From the NCBI GenBank assembly GCA_031278935.1, contig JAITJK010000118.1, forward strand, positions 1 through 12,188: a stretch of 12,188 bases of DNA, given 5' to 3'. The notes under the pieces were generated by a model, which saw only the letters and a list, made by a program, of their open reading frames with translations, had not been told where the DNA came from and ran no database searches. Positions 1-7,037 of the stretch are shown here, piece by piece (positions within the stretch are counted from its first letter, which is position 1; every line of letters begins with the position of its first letter). The translations under genes and the position numbers were made by a program. This DNA is from Spirochaetaceae bacterium. Lineage in GTDB: Bacteria; Spirochaetota; Spirochaetia; Treponematales; Breznakiellaceae.

Positions 1-56
1 TACAGACCCATAACAAGGAAATACCTAGAGCGCATCCAGTACCGGTTCCCCAAGGG

Positions 57-1025
57 TTGCTTGATTTTATTACCCAGGGAACGAAATTTTTGGTAGTCGG
101 GCATAAGGATCCAGACGGCGATTGTATCGGTAGCCAACTGGCCCTAAGCAGCGCCTTACGCCGTCTTGGCAAGGAGGTGATTCCCTGTTCCGCCGGCCCT
201 TTTAAACGTTCCGAGATATTGCCTTATAAGGATCGTTGCGTCCAGCACATCAGCGCCCAGGACCGGGAAGGGGCACGGGTGCTGATCCTGGATTGTGCGG
301 CTCCCCACCGTACTGGGGATCTGGCCGAGGCCCTGGAAGGGCTTCCCCAAGGGATCATCGATCATCATGCGGTAGGAGATTATACCCAGGGAGTCGCCGG
401 AGTGGTCTCCTTTATCGACCCCGGTGCGCCGTCGGTAACCTTTATGACCTTGAGCCTCATCGAAGCCCTGGGCCTGATCCCCTCCGCAGAAGAAGCGGAA
501 CTGTTGCTGTTCGGGCTGAGTACGGACACGGGCTTTTTTCGCCATGTGGATGAGCAGGGCGCGCCTACCTTTGAATATGCCGCCCGGATGATTCGCCGGG
601 GGGCGAGTCCCAAACGAGTCTTTCAGCAGATGCACGGCAATAAAAGCCTCAATTCCCGGATCCTCATGGGGATACTGCTTACCCGGGTGCAGCCCTATTT
701 TGAAGGACGCTTGGTACTCACCACGGAAACCTACGAAGAAACCCAGCGCTTCGGCTTGGAGGGCCGGGACTCGGATACCTTGTATCAGGTGCTTCTCGCG
801 GTCGCGGGGGTGGAAGCCCTGGTGATCATTCGGCAGGAAACGGCGGAACACTGTACCCTGGGGCTCCGTTCCCGGAATCAGGTGAACGTCGCGGAAATTG
901 CCGCCCGATTTTCCGGAGGGGGCCACAAAAACGCTGCGGGGTGCCGCATAAGGGGAACCATCGAAGCTATCCGCCCACAAATTCTGAGCGCTTTTGCCCC
1001 CCAGTTCGGCGACGCCACGCCGTAG
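57..1025 (+). CDS. nrnA: DHH/DHHA1 phosphoesterase, NrnA-like (oligoribonuclease / pAp phosphatase)
   Basis: Cytoplasmic metal-dependent phosphoesterase. Characterised NrnA proteins degrade 2-5 nt RNA oligomers and dephosphorylate pAp to AMP. Seen, numbering from the TTG at 57: GHKDPDGD at 15-22 (metal site), a conserved Asp in LILDC near 79, the DHH triplet at 102-104, STDTG at 155-159, and a C-terminal DHHA1 domain with FSGGGH at 285-290 followed by KNAAG. Length of 322 aa is normal and the frame is intact to TAG at 1023-1025. The start is doubtful. TTG 57 has no properly spaced Shine-Dalgarno, and the same frame stays open to the left edge without another ATG, GTG, TTG or CTG. It encodes HPVPVPQG just before the listed start, which resembles the N-terminus I remember for treponemal homologues. 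The real start therefore probably lies left of the window. The family is certain; the exact substrate is inferred. Confidence 0.9.
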   Translation: MLDFITQGTKFLVVGHKDPDGDCIGSQLALSSALRRLGKEVIPCSAGPFKRSEILPYKDRCVQHISAQDREGARVLILDCAAPHRTGDLAEALEGLPQGIIDHHAVGDYTQGVAGVVSFIDPGAPSVTFMTLSLIEALGLIPSAEEAELLLFGLSTDTGFFRHVDEQGAPTFEYAARMIRRGASPKRVFQQMHGNKSLNSRILMGILLTRVQPYFEGRLVLTTETYEETQRFGLEGRDSDTLYQVLLAVAGVEALVIIRQETAEHCTLGLRSRNQVNVAEIAARFSGGGHKNAAGCRIRGTIEAIRPQILSAFAPQFGDATP

Positions 1026-1102
1026 TCCGGTGCCCTATATTCGTCTCTAGGATAAGACAGTCGGAGACAAGGTCCGTCCTAAAACCGGGCAGCGACTTTA
1101 CT

Positions 1103-1130
1103 GGATTGCTTCGTTGCACTCGCAATGACG
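1103..1130. repeat. Half of a dispersed palindromic intergenic repeat (REP-like)
   Basis: The stretch reads as GGATTGCTTCGTTGCACTCG followed by CAATGACG. It shares the exact 11-mer CTCGCAATGAC (1119-1129) with the right arm of a full element at 9694-9758. Here only this one arm is recognisable. Such GGATTGCTTCG...CGCAATGAC repeats are common between genes in many bacterial genomes. It lies in the 221-bp spacer between two converging genes (1026-1246), in which I see no other feature except a weak 5-bp stem (GTCTC 1043-1047 with GAGAC 1064-1068). Confidence 0.65.
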
Positions 1131-1246
1131 GATGGCCTCGCTTGTAATGCCGTTATTTACAAAAACCAGCGTTCATTCGTATAATTCACACACTTTTTTC
1201 TTTTCGCCGAACTCACGTTATACTATCAGCACTTTCTGGATAAGCC

Positions 1247-3055
1247 TTATTCCTCTCCCAGAAGCCTCAGCTGCCTGGCGGCAGCGTCTGATAGGGCTTC
1301 GTAGCGGTTTACCGTCCCGTCGCTCTGGATGGGTAGCGGCGCGAGAAAGGCTGCGACGTCCTTTACGGGGCTCGCGGCAATCTCCCGGTCCAGGACTTCA
1401 AGGTGGTTACAGAGTAGCGTCTTTTCGGCTTCCGGACGCTCCACCGCGCACTTTTCTCGCAACAGCATCGCCGCTGTACGGGTCAGGGATTGCAGCCGGG
1501 TAAGGCCCTGCACCAATTCCTGTAGGGCCCTGTGGTAGTGCTCCTGCCGTCTGCGGCGCTGCTTCGAGCCCATAAAATCCTGCTGAACCTGGGCAAAGGC
1601 CCTCCTCAAAAGTAGGTCTATTTCCTCCCGCTGGATGGGTAGAGCGAGGAGGTCCGCCTCATCAGCTTCCACACAGCCCGATAAGGCGAGGCCCTCCCCA
1701 GAAAGCCGGTAATTCTTCAGTCCCGGCGTCCCGTTAAACCGGTTTTCAAACCAGGCGGCGTACAGGGATAAGCGCCGATCCGTGAGTACCCGGCTTCCAT
1801 CCGCTGCGGAGGCCCAGAAGGGATTCCCGTCCCGCAAGGCCCGGAAAGAACGGGTCTCCCCGGGACTAAACCGGGTGGATTCCGAGAAGACCTGTTCCTC
1901 AAAGCGGGCTCCCTTAAAATGGGTTTTGAGACCCGGAAAAGCTAGGTCCAAACCCGCAATCCAGATGGAAGCCGAGCCGAGAAGACCCGCGAAGTCCCAG
2001 GCCGTGGTGGCCACTGATCCCCCCGCGCCGAGCCGTCCCTTGGGATCAAGTCGTTCTTCGATGAAGCTGCCCAAGGGGTACAGAGAAGCGCAGAGGAATT
2101 TCCCCCCGCAAGGGTGTCTCAAGACCGGGGGGTACACAGCAGATTCCACGATAAACCGGGTTGTGGGCAAGGAAACGCGGTCCAAATGCCGGAAGTTCCA
2201 GTATTGAGGATCTACCACCACCGCGAAATCCGGGGCAACCCCGGCCTGGACGAAGCATCTCAGGGCCGTATCCACCGCCACGATGACGCAGCGTTGGTGA
2301 ATAGCCGGCAAGAGGGGGGCGATGCGGTCCAGGGACGGACCCGCCGCCGCGAGAAACGCCGGGATATGGGACGGGACCATGCCTTTCAAGCGCTTGATCC
2401 CCGGAAGGTCCCGGATGGCTTCAAGGTTCCGCATACCGTTGCGGACCCACCGGGTTCCGAAGCGGCGCAAGGTCGCCTGGTTGACCTCGTCCCGGGAAGT
2501 CCAGACCTTAATCTGCCGTTCTACTGCGGCGTACCAGTCCGAGTCAAGCTGCACAAGAGCGGAATTGCGGAGGACCCTAGGAGGAACCTTGCCTCTAGGG
2601 AAGTGGGTTTCGCTCAAGTGCAGGGCGCCGATAATCCCGTCTTCCCGTTCTCCTAGGACGACCATAAGGGAAGGGGTCGAAAAAAGCCGCCTCAAATCCC
2701 GGGTTTCCAGGGCCTTTCGCAGGATTTCAGCGCGGCGCTCCACCATAATAAGCGGACTCTCTGTAGGAAACCGTTCCCCCAGGGCATCCGCCGTATAGCC
2801 CAAGCCAAAACCTAAGAGGATTACCGGCCCCTCGCCTTGCACTGTTTCGGCCAAGCGCTGGCCTTCTCGTTTCGGATCCCGACGGGAATGAATAGATACC
2901 CCTCGGATGATCAGGGTAGGATCCCCAGACGCAGCGGTCTCTATCCGCAGGTCCTCCCCTTCCCCCCTCCCCTGGTGGTTCAGCTGCTCCAAGAGGCCAG
3001 GGAACTTGGCCGCAATAAGGGCCTTATTACCCTCCCAGGGACTCATCTCACTCAT
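1247..3055 (-). CDS. DUF115 family protein (Maf / MptE-like), putative flagellin or surface glycosyltransferase
   Basis: A 602-aa soluble protein of the DUF115 family, which includes the motility-associated factors that attach nonulosonic or other sugars to flagellin, and the fold relative MptE. Seen: LLGFGLGYTAD at 80-90 in the N-terminal domain; the core signature AAAGPSLD at 236-243, VDTALR at 261-266, PDFAVVVDPQ at 275-284, a Gly/Ser-rich GAGGSVATTAWDFA at 343-356, and IAGLDLAFPG at 366-375 followed by TH. No signal peptide or membrane segment is visible. The start is well supported: AAGGAGGG precedes the ATG by 9 nt and contains the upstream gene's stop codon. A second ATG three codons in is possible. 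It is the last gene of the lepB-PBP operon, so the context is envelope biogenesis. Flagellin glycosylation is inferred from the family; the acceptor and sugar cannot be read from sequence. Confidence 0.88.
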   Translation of the reverse strand: MSEMSPWEGNKALIAAKFPGLLEQLNHQGRGEGEDLRIETAASGDPTLIIRGVSIHSRRDPKREGQRLAETVQGEGPVILLGFGLGYTADALGERFPTESPLIMVERRAEILRKALETRDLRRLFSTPSLMVVLGEREDGIIGALHLSETHFPRGKVPPRVLRNSALVQLDSDWYAAVERQIKVWTSRDEVNQATLRRFGTRWVRNGMRNLEAIRDLPGIKRLKGMVPSHIPAFLAAAGPSLDRIAPLLPAIHQRCVIVAVDTALRCFVQAGVAPDFAVVVDPQYWNFRHLDRVSLPTTRFIVESAVYPPVLRHPCGGKFLCASLYPLGSFIEERLDPKGRLGAGGSVATTAWDFAGLLGSASIWIAGLDLAFPGLKTHFKGARFEEQVFSESTRFSPGETRSFRALRDGNPFWASAADGSRVLTDRRLSLYAAWFENRFNGTPGLKNYRLSGEGLALSGCVEADEADLLALPIQREEIDLLLRRAFAQVQQDFMGSKQRRRRQEHYHRALQELVQGLTRLQSLTRTAAMLLREKCAVERPEAEKTLLCNHLEVLDREIAASPVKDVAAFLAPLPIQSDGTVNRYEALSDAAARQLRLLGEE

Positions 3056-3064
3056 AGCACAGTT

Positions 3065-3073
3065 CCCTCCTTA
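3065..3073 (-). promoter_or_regulatory. Shine-Dalgarno of the DUF115 gene containing the PBP stop codon
   Basis: Read on the minus strand the site is TAAGGAGGG, 9 nt before the ATG at 3055. The TAA is the stop of the penicillin-binding protein gene. Ribosomes terminating there sit on a near-perfect Shine-Dalgarno, so the two genes are probably translationally coupled. This site also decides the DUF115 start. Confidence 0.8.
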
Positions 3074-4999
3074 CTCCAGTTCCACGATGATGGTGGTATC
3101 CGCCTTTAAGGGGGTTCCTGGCGCAGGGCTTTGCCGCTTGACCCAGCCGTCTCCTCGAATTTCCAGATGCAGATCATCCCGAAGCAGCAGGGGCAAGAGC
3201 TGCCGTTTGGCATAGCCCGTGAGATTCGGCACCTTCCCCTCGACCAAGGGGATTTCTTCCTGGGGTAAGGTGATGGAGCCGGAATGGCGGACCTGGGGAT
3301 TTCTTCCCCGGGGGATCCCTAGATAATCCACCAGGGCTTCTGCGGCCTGCCGTATGGGTGGGGCGGCGATACGGCCTCCCAGGTAGGATTCTCCCTGGGG
3401 CTTAATAATGACAATGTACAGGATTAGGGACGGTTCGTCTGAAGGAAGCAGGGCCATACAACTGGCAATAAAATCCGAACTGGAATAGGCTCCCGTAGTC
3501 GGGTCTACGTACTGGGCCGTACCGGTTTTAACCGCTAAGGAAAGGTCCTCCATGTTGGCCCGCCGTCCCGTACCGGTGCTGGAGGTAACGTCCATCATGT
3601 AGGAGCGCATGAGCTGGGTGGTTTCCGCCTTGAGGATCCGCCGAGGTGTGCCGGGATTATAGGCGCGTTCCACGCTGCCGTCGGCGGAGCGGATCCGGGA
3701 GACGATCCGGGGGGGGATGAGGATACCGTCGTTGGCTACGGCTGAAGCGGCCTGAATCATCTGTAGGGCAGAGACGGATATTTCTTGGCCCATGGCCATG
3801 GTCGGTTTAGAGCGGGCAGACCAGCGATCCACTGAACGGAAGAGCCCGGCGGTCTCTCCGGGACTACCGGCACCCACCCGGGACCCGAAGCCAAAGTCTT
3901 GCAGGGTCTTATAAAAGGCCTCGGCACTCAGCCGGTCTGCGGCGTACGCGGCCCCGGCGTTGCAGGAAAACCGGATGATTTCCCGGGCGCTCACGGTTCC
4001 ATGGGCTCCCAGACAGTTGATGAGGACCCGTTCCCCCAGGTTGGTAACCCGTTCATACCGGCCATTACAGATGAAGGTACTGTTTCCCGTAATAGCCCCA
4101 GAATCCAGGAGCGCGGCCAGGGAAAAAACTTTGAACACCGAACCCGGTTCGTAGGCCCAGATGACGGGTCGGTTCATACGGCTGATTTCATCTGAATCTT
4201 TGAGGGCGTTGGGATTGTATCCCGGCTCTGACGCGGAGCCCAGAATTTCCCCAGACCGGGGATCCAGGGCAAGGAGCATCACCGCTTCGGCCTTATTCTC
4301 CCGCAAGGTTTGGCTCGCGATGGTTTCCAGGATATACTGCACATTAGCGTCAATAGTCAGGAGCACCTGGTTGCCGTCCCGTTCCCCGTTGGGGGCAAGC
4401 TCCGATTCAAAGGCGTATTCGATTCCCTCAAGACCCATCCCCTCATCCCCCACAAAGCCGATGATTTGGCTCGCCAGATTGCTTTCCGGGTAGATTCGGC
4501 CCACAATAGGCTCGATATTCACCCCTCCGGGAAGCTGATTGCGGATTTTTTGAATGGTTGCCTGGTCCACCTGCTTTTTAAGATAGAGAAAATCACTGGA
4601 AGCCGTGGTGATCCGCCGGATGATTTCATCCCGGGAAAGGTTAAGGAGCGGAGATAAGGTCTCGCTTAGGGCTTGCAGGTCTTTGATTTCAGGACGCCAT
4701 ACGCTAATGTTGGCCAGCCGGGTCTGCATCGCCAAGATCCGGCCGTTCCGGTCGAGAATAGCTCCTCGTTCGGTAAAGACTTTGGGGCTCGTAAGAGTTT
4801 CCGGCGCGTTAGCAGTGAGCATCAGCAGGGCATAGCGTAAGACCACCATAAGGGTAAGGAGGGAAAACAGGAAGAAGACTGCCAAGAACCGCCGATACAA
4901 CCGCCCGGGATCGTACTGCTCTCGGTAGCGGTTTTGCGAAGGAAATGATTCTTTTCTTTCCCGGTCCCGTTTGCCGGTCCTCCCTGTGGTGGTAAACAT
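3071..4999 (-). CDS. ftsI: Class B penicillin-binding protein (FtsI/PBP2x-like transpeptidase) with C-terminal PASTA-like domain
   Basis: A membrane-anchored D,D-transpeptidase that crosslinks peptidoglycan in the periplasm. Numbering from the ATG: basic cytoplasmic N-terminus (about 1-35), one membrane segment (about 38-63), the class B pedestal motif RGAILDRNGRILA at 78-90, the acylated serine in SVFK at 287-290, SCN at 345-347, KTGT at 491-494, and a PASTA-like domain at about 585-642 (VPNLTG, QSPAPGTPL). All catalytic motifs are present and 642 aa is typical. The ATG at 4999 overlaps the upstream signal peptidase stop as TGATG, arguing for coupled translation. A TTG one codon earlier (5002) is possible but less likely. 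The PASTA-like domain and size favour an FtsI/PBP2x role in division over PBP2 (elongation); the class B call is firm and the division role is inferred. Confidence 0.92.
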   Translation of the reverse strand: MFTTTGRTGKRDRERKESFPSQNRYREQYDPGRLYRRFLAVFFLFSLLTLMVVLRYALLMLTANAPETLTSPKVFTERGAILDRNGRILAMQTRLANISVWRPEIKDLQALSETLSPLLNLSRDEIIRRITTASSDFLYLKKQVDQATIQKIRNQLPGGVNIEPIVGRIYPESNLASQIIGFVGDEGMGLEGIEYAFESELAPNGERDGNQVLLTIDANVQYILETIASQTLRENKAEAVMLLALDPRSGEILGSASEPGYNPNALKDSDEISRMNRPVIWAYEPGSVFKVFSLAALLDSGAITGNSTFICNGRYERVTNLGERVLINCLGAHGTVSAREIIRFSCNAGAAYAADRLSAEAFYKTLQDFGFGSRVGAGSPGETAGLFRSVDRWSARSKPTMAMGQEISVSALQMIQAASAVANDGILIPPRIVSRIRSADGSVERAYNPGTPRRILKAETTQLMRSYMMDVTSSTGTGRRANMEDLSLAVKTGTAQYVDPTTGAYSSSDFIASCMALLPSDEPSLILYIVIIKPQGESYLGGRIAAPPIRQAAEALVDYLGIPRGRNPQVRHSGSITLPQEEIPLVEGKVPNLTGYAKRQLLPLLLRDDLHLEIRGDGWVKRQSPAPGTPLKADTTIIVELE

Positions 5000-5394
5000 C
5001 AACGCAGTAATACCCTGCCCAGGATATTACTCAAGGGGATGGGCCCATACGCGCGGGAATCATAGGAATGCGAGGGGTTATCCCCCAGGGCTATGAAGGC
5101 CCGTTCAGTGAGGAGCGCGCAACGTTTTACCGCAATGTCCCTGCCGGGGGTATAGAAGACCACCACGTCCCCTGGCTTAGGGGCAGTCCACCACAAAAGA
5201 TACGTCTCCGCCCCGGGAAGCCGCAGGCCGTAGGCCAGTTTATGCACCACCAGTATGGAACCCGGTTGAATCGCCGGCGTCATGGATTGTCCCTCGGTAA
5301 TCATAAAATCAAACAGGAAAAGCTTAAGGAATAGGGCAAGACATAAGGCCCCGCCAATGGTCTTTCCGGTCTCCATGGATGTATTATTTTCCAT
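4999..5394 (-). CDS. lepB: Signal peptidase I (short type)
   Basis: A membrane serine protease that removes signal peptides from secreted proteins at the periplasmic face. Seen: a single N-terminal membrane segment (about 12-31), catalytic Ser37 in EGQSMTP with PGSILVV following (box B), box C GDVVVF at 75-80, general-base Lys90 in IAVKR (box D), and box E GDNPSHSYDSRAYGPI at 104-119. At 131 aa it is near the minimal size, lacking the insertions of enterobacterial LepB, but every catalytic box is there. It opens the lepB-PBP-DUF115 operon, with its TGA overlapping the next ATG. Neither the first ATG (5394) nor the ATG at codon 7 (5376) has a clear Shine-Dalgarno. The promoter seen upstream would give a leader of only about 10 nt to the first ATG. 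Confidence 0.93.
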   Translation of the reverse strand: MENNTSMETGKTIGGALCLALFLKLFLFDFMITEGQSMTPAIQPGSILVVHKLAYGLRLPGAETYLLWWTAPKPGDVVVFYTPGRDIAVKRCALLTERAFIALGDNPSHSYDSRAYGPIPLSNILGRVLLR

Positions 5395-5410
5395 ACTATA
5401 CGTTTATAAC

Positions 5411-5439
5411 AGTATAATCATTCTTGAGCCACCTGTCGA
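5411..5439 (-). promoter_or_regulatory. Sigma70-type promoter of the lepB-PBP-DUF115 operon
   Basis: On the minus strand, TCGACA (5439-5434), a 17-bp spacer and TATACT (5416-5411) match the housekeeping consensus at 5 of 6 bases each. Transcription would start near 5404, leaving about 10 nt before the lepB ATG at 5394. The -10 overlaps a plus-strand TATAAT used by the divergent gene, so the two promoters may compete. Confidence 0.6.
5413..5418 (+). promoter_or_regulatory. Possible -10 box for the LysM/M23 gene
   Basis: A perfect TATAAT lies 30 nt before the ATG at 5449, inside the 54-bp divergent spacer, and overlaps the minus-strand -10 box of the lepB operon. The matching -35 position (TCCATA) is poor. 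A second hexamer, GATAAT at 5438-5443, lies 5 nt before the ATG but also has no convincing -35. No Shine-Dalgarno precedes this ATG. Confidence 0.35.
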
Positions 5440-5448
5440 TAATAAACC

Positions 5449-6732
5449 ATGACGAATGATTTAATCCTTCAGCAATATATTAGTCGTCGTAAACCACCCG
5501 CTGCTGCGGTCCAAAGTAAGACCCCTAAGGCTGCTGCGTATATGCCCCGGTATATTCCTTCTTCCGGCCATAGCACCAATGCCTTAATAATAGAACAGAT
5601 TAAACAAAGACCTGTTCAAAAATCGGTCCCCCTACAACATTATTATAAAAAAAAGGAGTCTTCTGTTCTACCGGGATTTTCCGTACCCCCCACTCCCCAC
5701 CTGTTTTCAGAGCCTGGTGTAAGTCGGCCCATCGCCCAAGAACGGGTGCGCATCCATCGGTTCCCGGTGGCGCGGCTGTTGCCGATCCTTGCCGTGGCAG
5801 GGCTTTTGCTGTTTATTCTGCTTTCCTTAAATTGGGCGGAAAACCCTTTGGGAACCCTTAAATTGAGCGCCCTGTTGCCCTGGGGGACGGCGTATCGTCT
5901 GGATCCCGGAGCGGATGAAGGCATTAGGAGCAATCTCGCTACTTACGCAGGGCTTTCCACTGCGGCGTCGGATGATCCCGATGAGATTATTCCCCTTAAT
6001 CTCGTTGAAACCTTTGCTTGGGAGTCCTATAAGGTGAAGAAAGGGGATTCGGTTTCCAAGATTGCCACCCAACATGCCCTTTCGATAGACGCGATTGTGG
6101 CGTCCAACTATATTTCCAATGCCAAGCTCCTGCGGGAGGGGGATGTTTTACGGATTCCCAACATGGACGGGATTCCCTATACCGTTAAAAAGGGGGACGC
6201 CTTGACGAAAATCGCGAGCGCCATGGGTGTTCCCTTGGAAGTTATTTTGGATGCCAATGATATTCAGAGCGAAACCTTGACCCCTGGGAAGGTGCTTTTC
6301 ATCCCCGGCGCCAAGATGCGCAGCGAAGACCTTAAGGTGATTCTGGGAGATTCCTTTATCTATCCCATCCGGGGACGACTTACTTCGCCCTTTGGGTGGC
6401 GTAACGATCCCATAAGCGGGGTGCGGCGGTATCATGCGGCTTTGGATCTTGCGGCGGCCACGGGAACACCCATCAAAGCGGCTATGGACGGACGGATTTC
6501 CACGGTGGGGGTAAATTCGGTGTTCGGGAAGTATATCATCATGTCCCACACCAACGGCTATCAAACCATGTATGCCCATATGAGCGCCTTCTCGGTAACC
6601 CAGGGAGCCATGGTAACCCAGGGGACCAAAATTGGTGAGGTGGGGAGTACCGGCTACAGCACGGGCCCGCATCTGCATTTCGCTATTTTTAAAAACGGGC
6701 GGGCGGTTAATCCCCTTGATTTTCTTAAATGA
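5449..6732 (+). CDS. Membrane-anchored LysM domain / M23 family zinc endopeptidase
   Basis: A periplasmic peptidoglycan hydrolase of the LytM/NlpD class, anchored in the inner membrane. In order: a basic, Pro/Gln-rich cytoplasmic N-terminus (1-106), one membrane segment (about 107-127), a linker, LysM 1 (about 193-237, YKVKKGDSVSKIA), LysM 2 (about 243-286, YTVKKGDALTKIA), and an M23 domain (about 304-427). Zinc and catalytic residues are intact: His329 and Asp333 in HAALDLA, His377 in YAHMS, His410 in HLHF, so it should be an active enzyme and not an EnvC-type activator. The LysM repeats should bind glycan strands. The gene is divergent from an operon that makes peptidoglycan, which fits a wall remodelling role. 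The 106-residue cytoplasmic tail is long and has an A8 tract in its codons (5647-5654). No Shine-Dalgarno is visible before the ATG. Confidence 0.93.
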   Translation: MTNDLILQQYISRRKPPAAAVQSKTPKAAAYMPRYIPSSGHSTNALIIEQIKQRPVQKSVPLQHYYKKKESSVLPGFSVPPTPHLFSEPGVSRPIAQERVRIHRFPVARLLPILAVAGLLLFILLSLNWAENPLGTLKLSALLPWGTAYRLDPGADEGIRSNLATYAGLSTAASDDPDEIIPLNLVETFAWESYKVKKGDSVSKIATQHALSIDAIVASNYISNAKLLREGDVLRIPNMDGIPYTVKKGDALTKIASAMGVPLEVILDANDIQSETLTPGKVLFIPGAKMRSEDLKVILGDSFIYPIRGRLTSPFGWRNDPISGVRRYHAALDLAAATGTPIKAAMDGRISTVGVNSVFGKYIIMSHTNGYQTMYAHMSAFSVTQGAMVTQGTKIGEVGSTGYSTGPHLHFAIFKNGRAVNPLDFLK

Positions 6733-6734
6733 TA

Positions 6735-6751
6735 CTTTCTATACTAGAAAG
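6735..6751. repeat. Perfect AT-rich inverted repeat just after the M23 gene
   Basis: CTTTCTA TAC TAGAAAG has two perfect 7-bp arms with a 3-nt centre, 2 nt after the stop codon. Skipping two G residues it extends by ATA/TAT. No T-tract follows, so it does not look like an intrinsic terminator. It could be an mRNA 3' hairpin or a protein-binding operator upstream of the small ORF at 6874. Confidence 0.45.
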
Positions 6752-6873
6752 GGTATGTCTCACGAGAGTGGTGGTATATTCTAAAAAAGTTCATTTTCCG
6801 TATAGCTTGTTTCCAGGCGCAAAGGGTGACCATAGATATACAAAGAAAGAACGTGGCTTGCAGGTGGAGGAAT

Positions 6874-7011
6874 ATGCAAAAATTAGTATTGGTTCTCATC
6901 GCTTTTATCGCGATGGTTACGTTTATCCGGGTTTTTGACAAAGCAGAAGCGGAAATGCGGGATACTACCGAAAGGGCCGTCACGGTTTCTGAAAGCCACG
7001 CTGAAAAGTAG
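6874..7011 (+). CDS. Small single-pass membrane protein, unknown function
   Basis: I do not recognise this 45-aa product. It starts MQKLVLVLIAFIAMVTFI, a hydrophobic helix of about 15 residues with one Lys in front, followed by a charged tail (FDKAEAEMRDTTERAVTV, then SESHAEK). An uncleaved membrane anchor with a short exposed tail is the simplest reading; a signal peptide is possible, but no clear cleavage site or lipobox Cys is seen. The ATG is preceded by AGGTGGAGGAAT, the best Shine-Dalgarno in this part of the window, which supports it over the GTG 16 codons upstream. It lies 141 bp downstream of the M23 gene on the same strand and may be cotranscribed; I see no convincing promoter in the gap. 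The good ribosome site and the membrane-helix-plus-charged-tail pattern argue that it is real. Confidence 0.5.
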   Translation: MQKLVLVLIAFIAMVTFIRVFDKAEAEMRDTTERAVTVSESHAEK

Positions 7012-7037
7012 CCCCTCAGGGTATCTCTAGGACAACG

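Noticed and set aside
156..980. 274-codon minus-strand frame opposite nrnA
   Set aside because: Shadow of a real gene: the plus strand carries all DHH/DHHA1 motifs, and the minus frame has no recognisable domain or start context.
1043..1068. GTCTC...GAGAC as a terminator for nrnA
   Set aside because: Only 5 bp with a 16-nt loop and no T-tract.
1180..1185. Perfect TATAAT on the plus strand with TTACAA 17 bp upstream
   Set aside because: It points into the 3' end of the convergent DUF115 gene with no plus-strand gene behind it, and the -35 matches only 3 of 6 bases.
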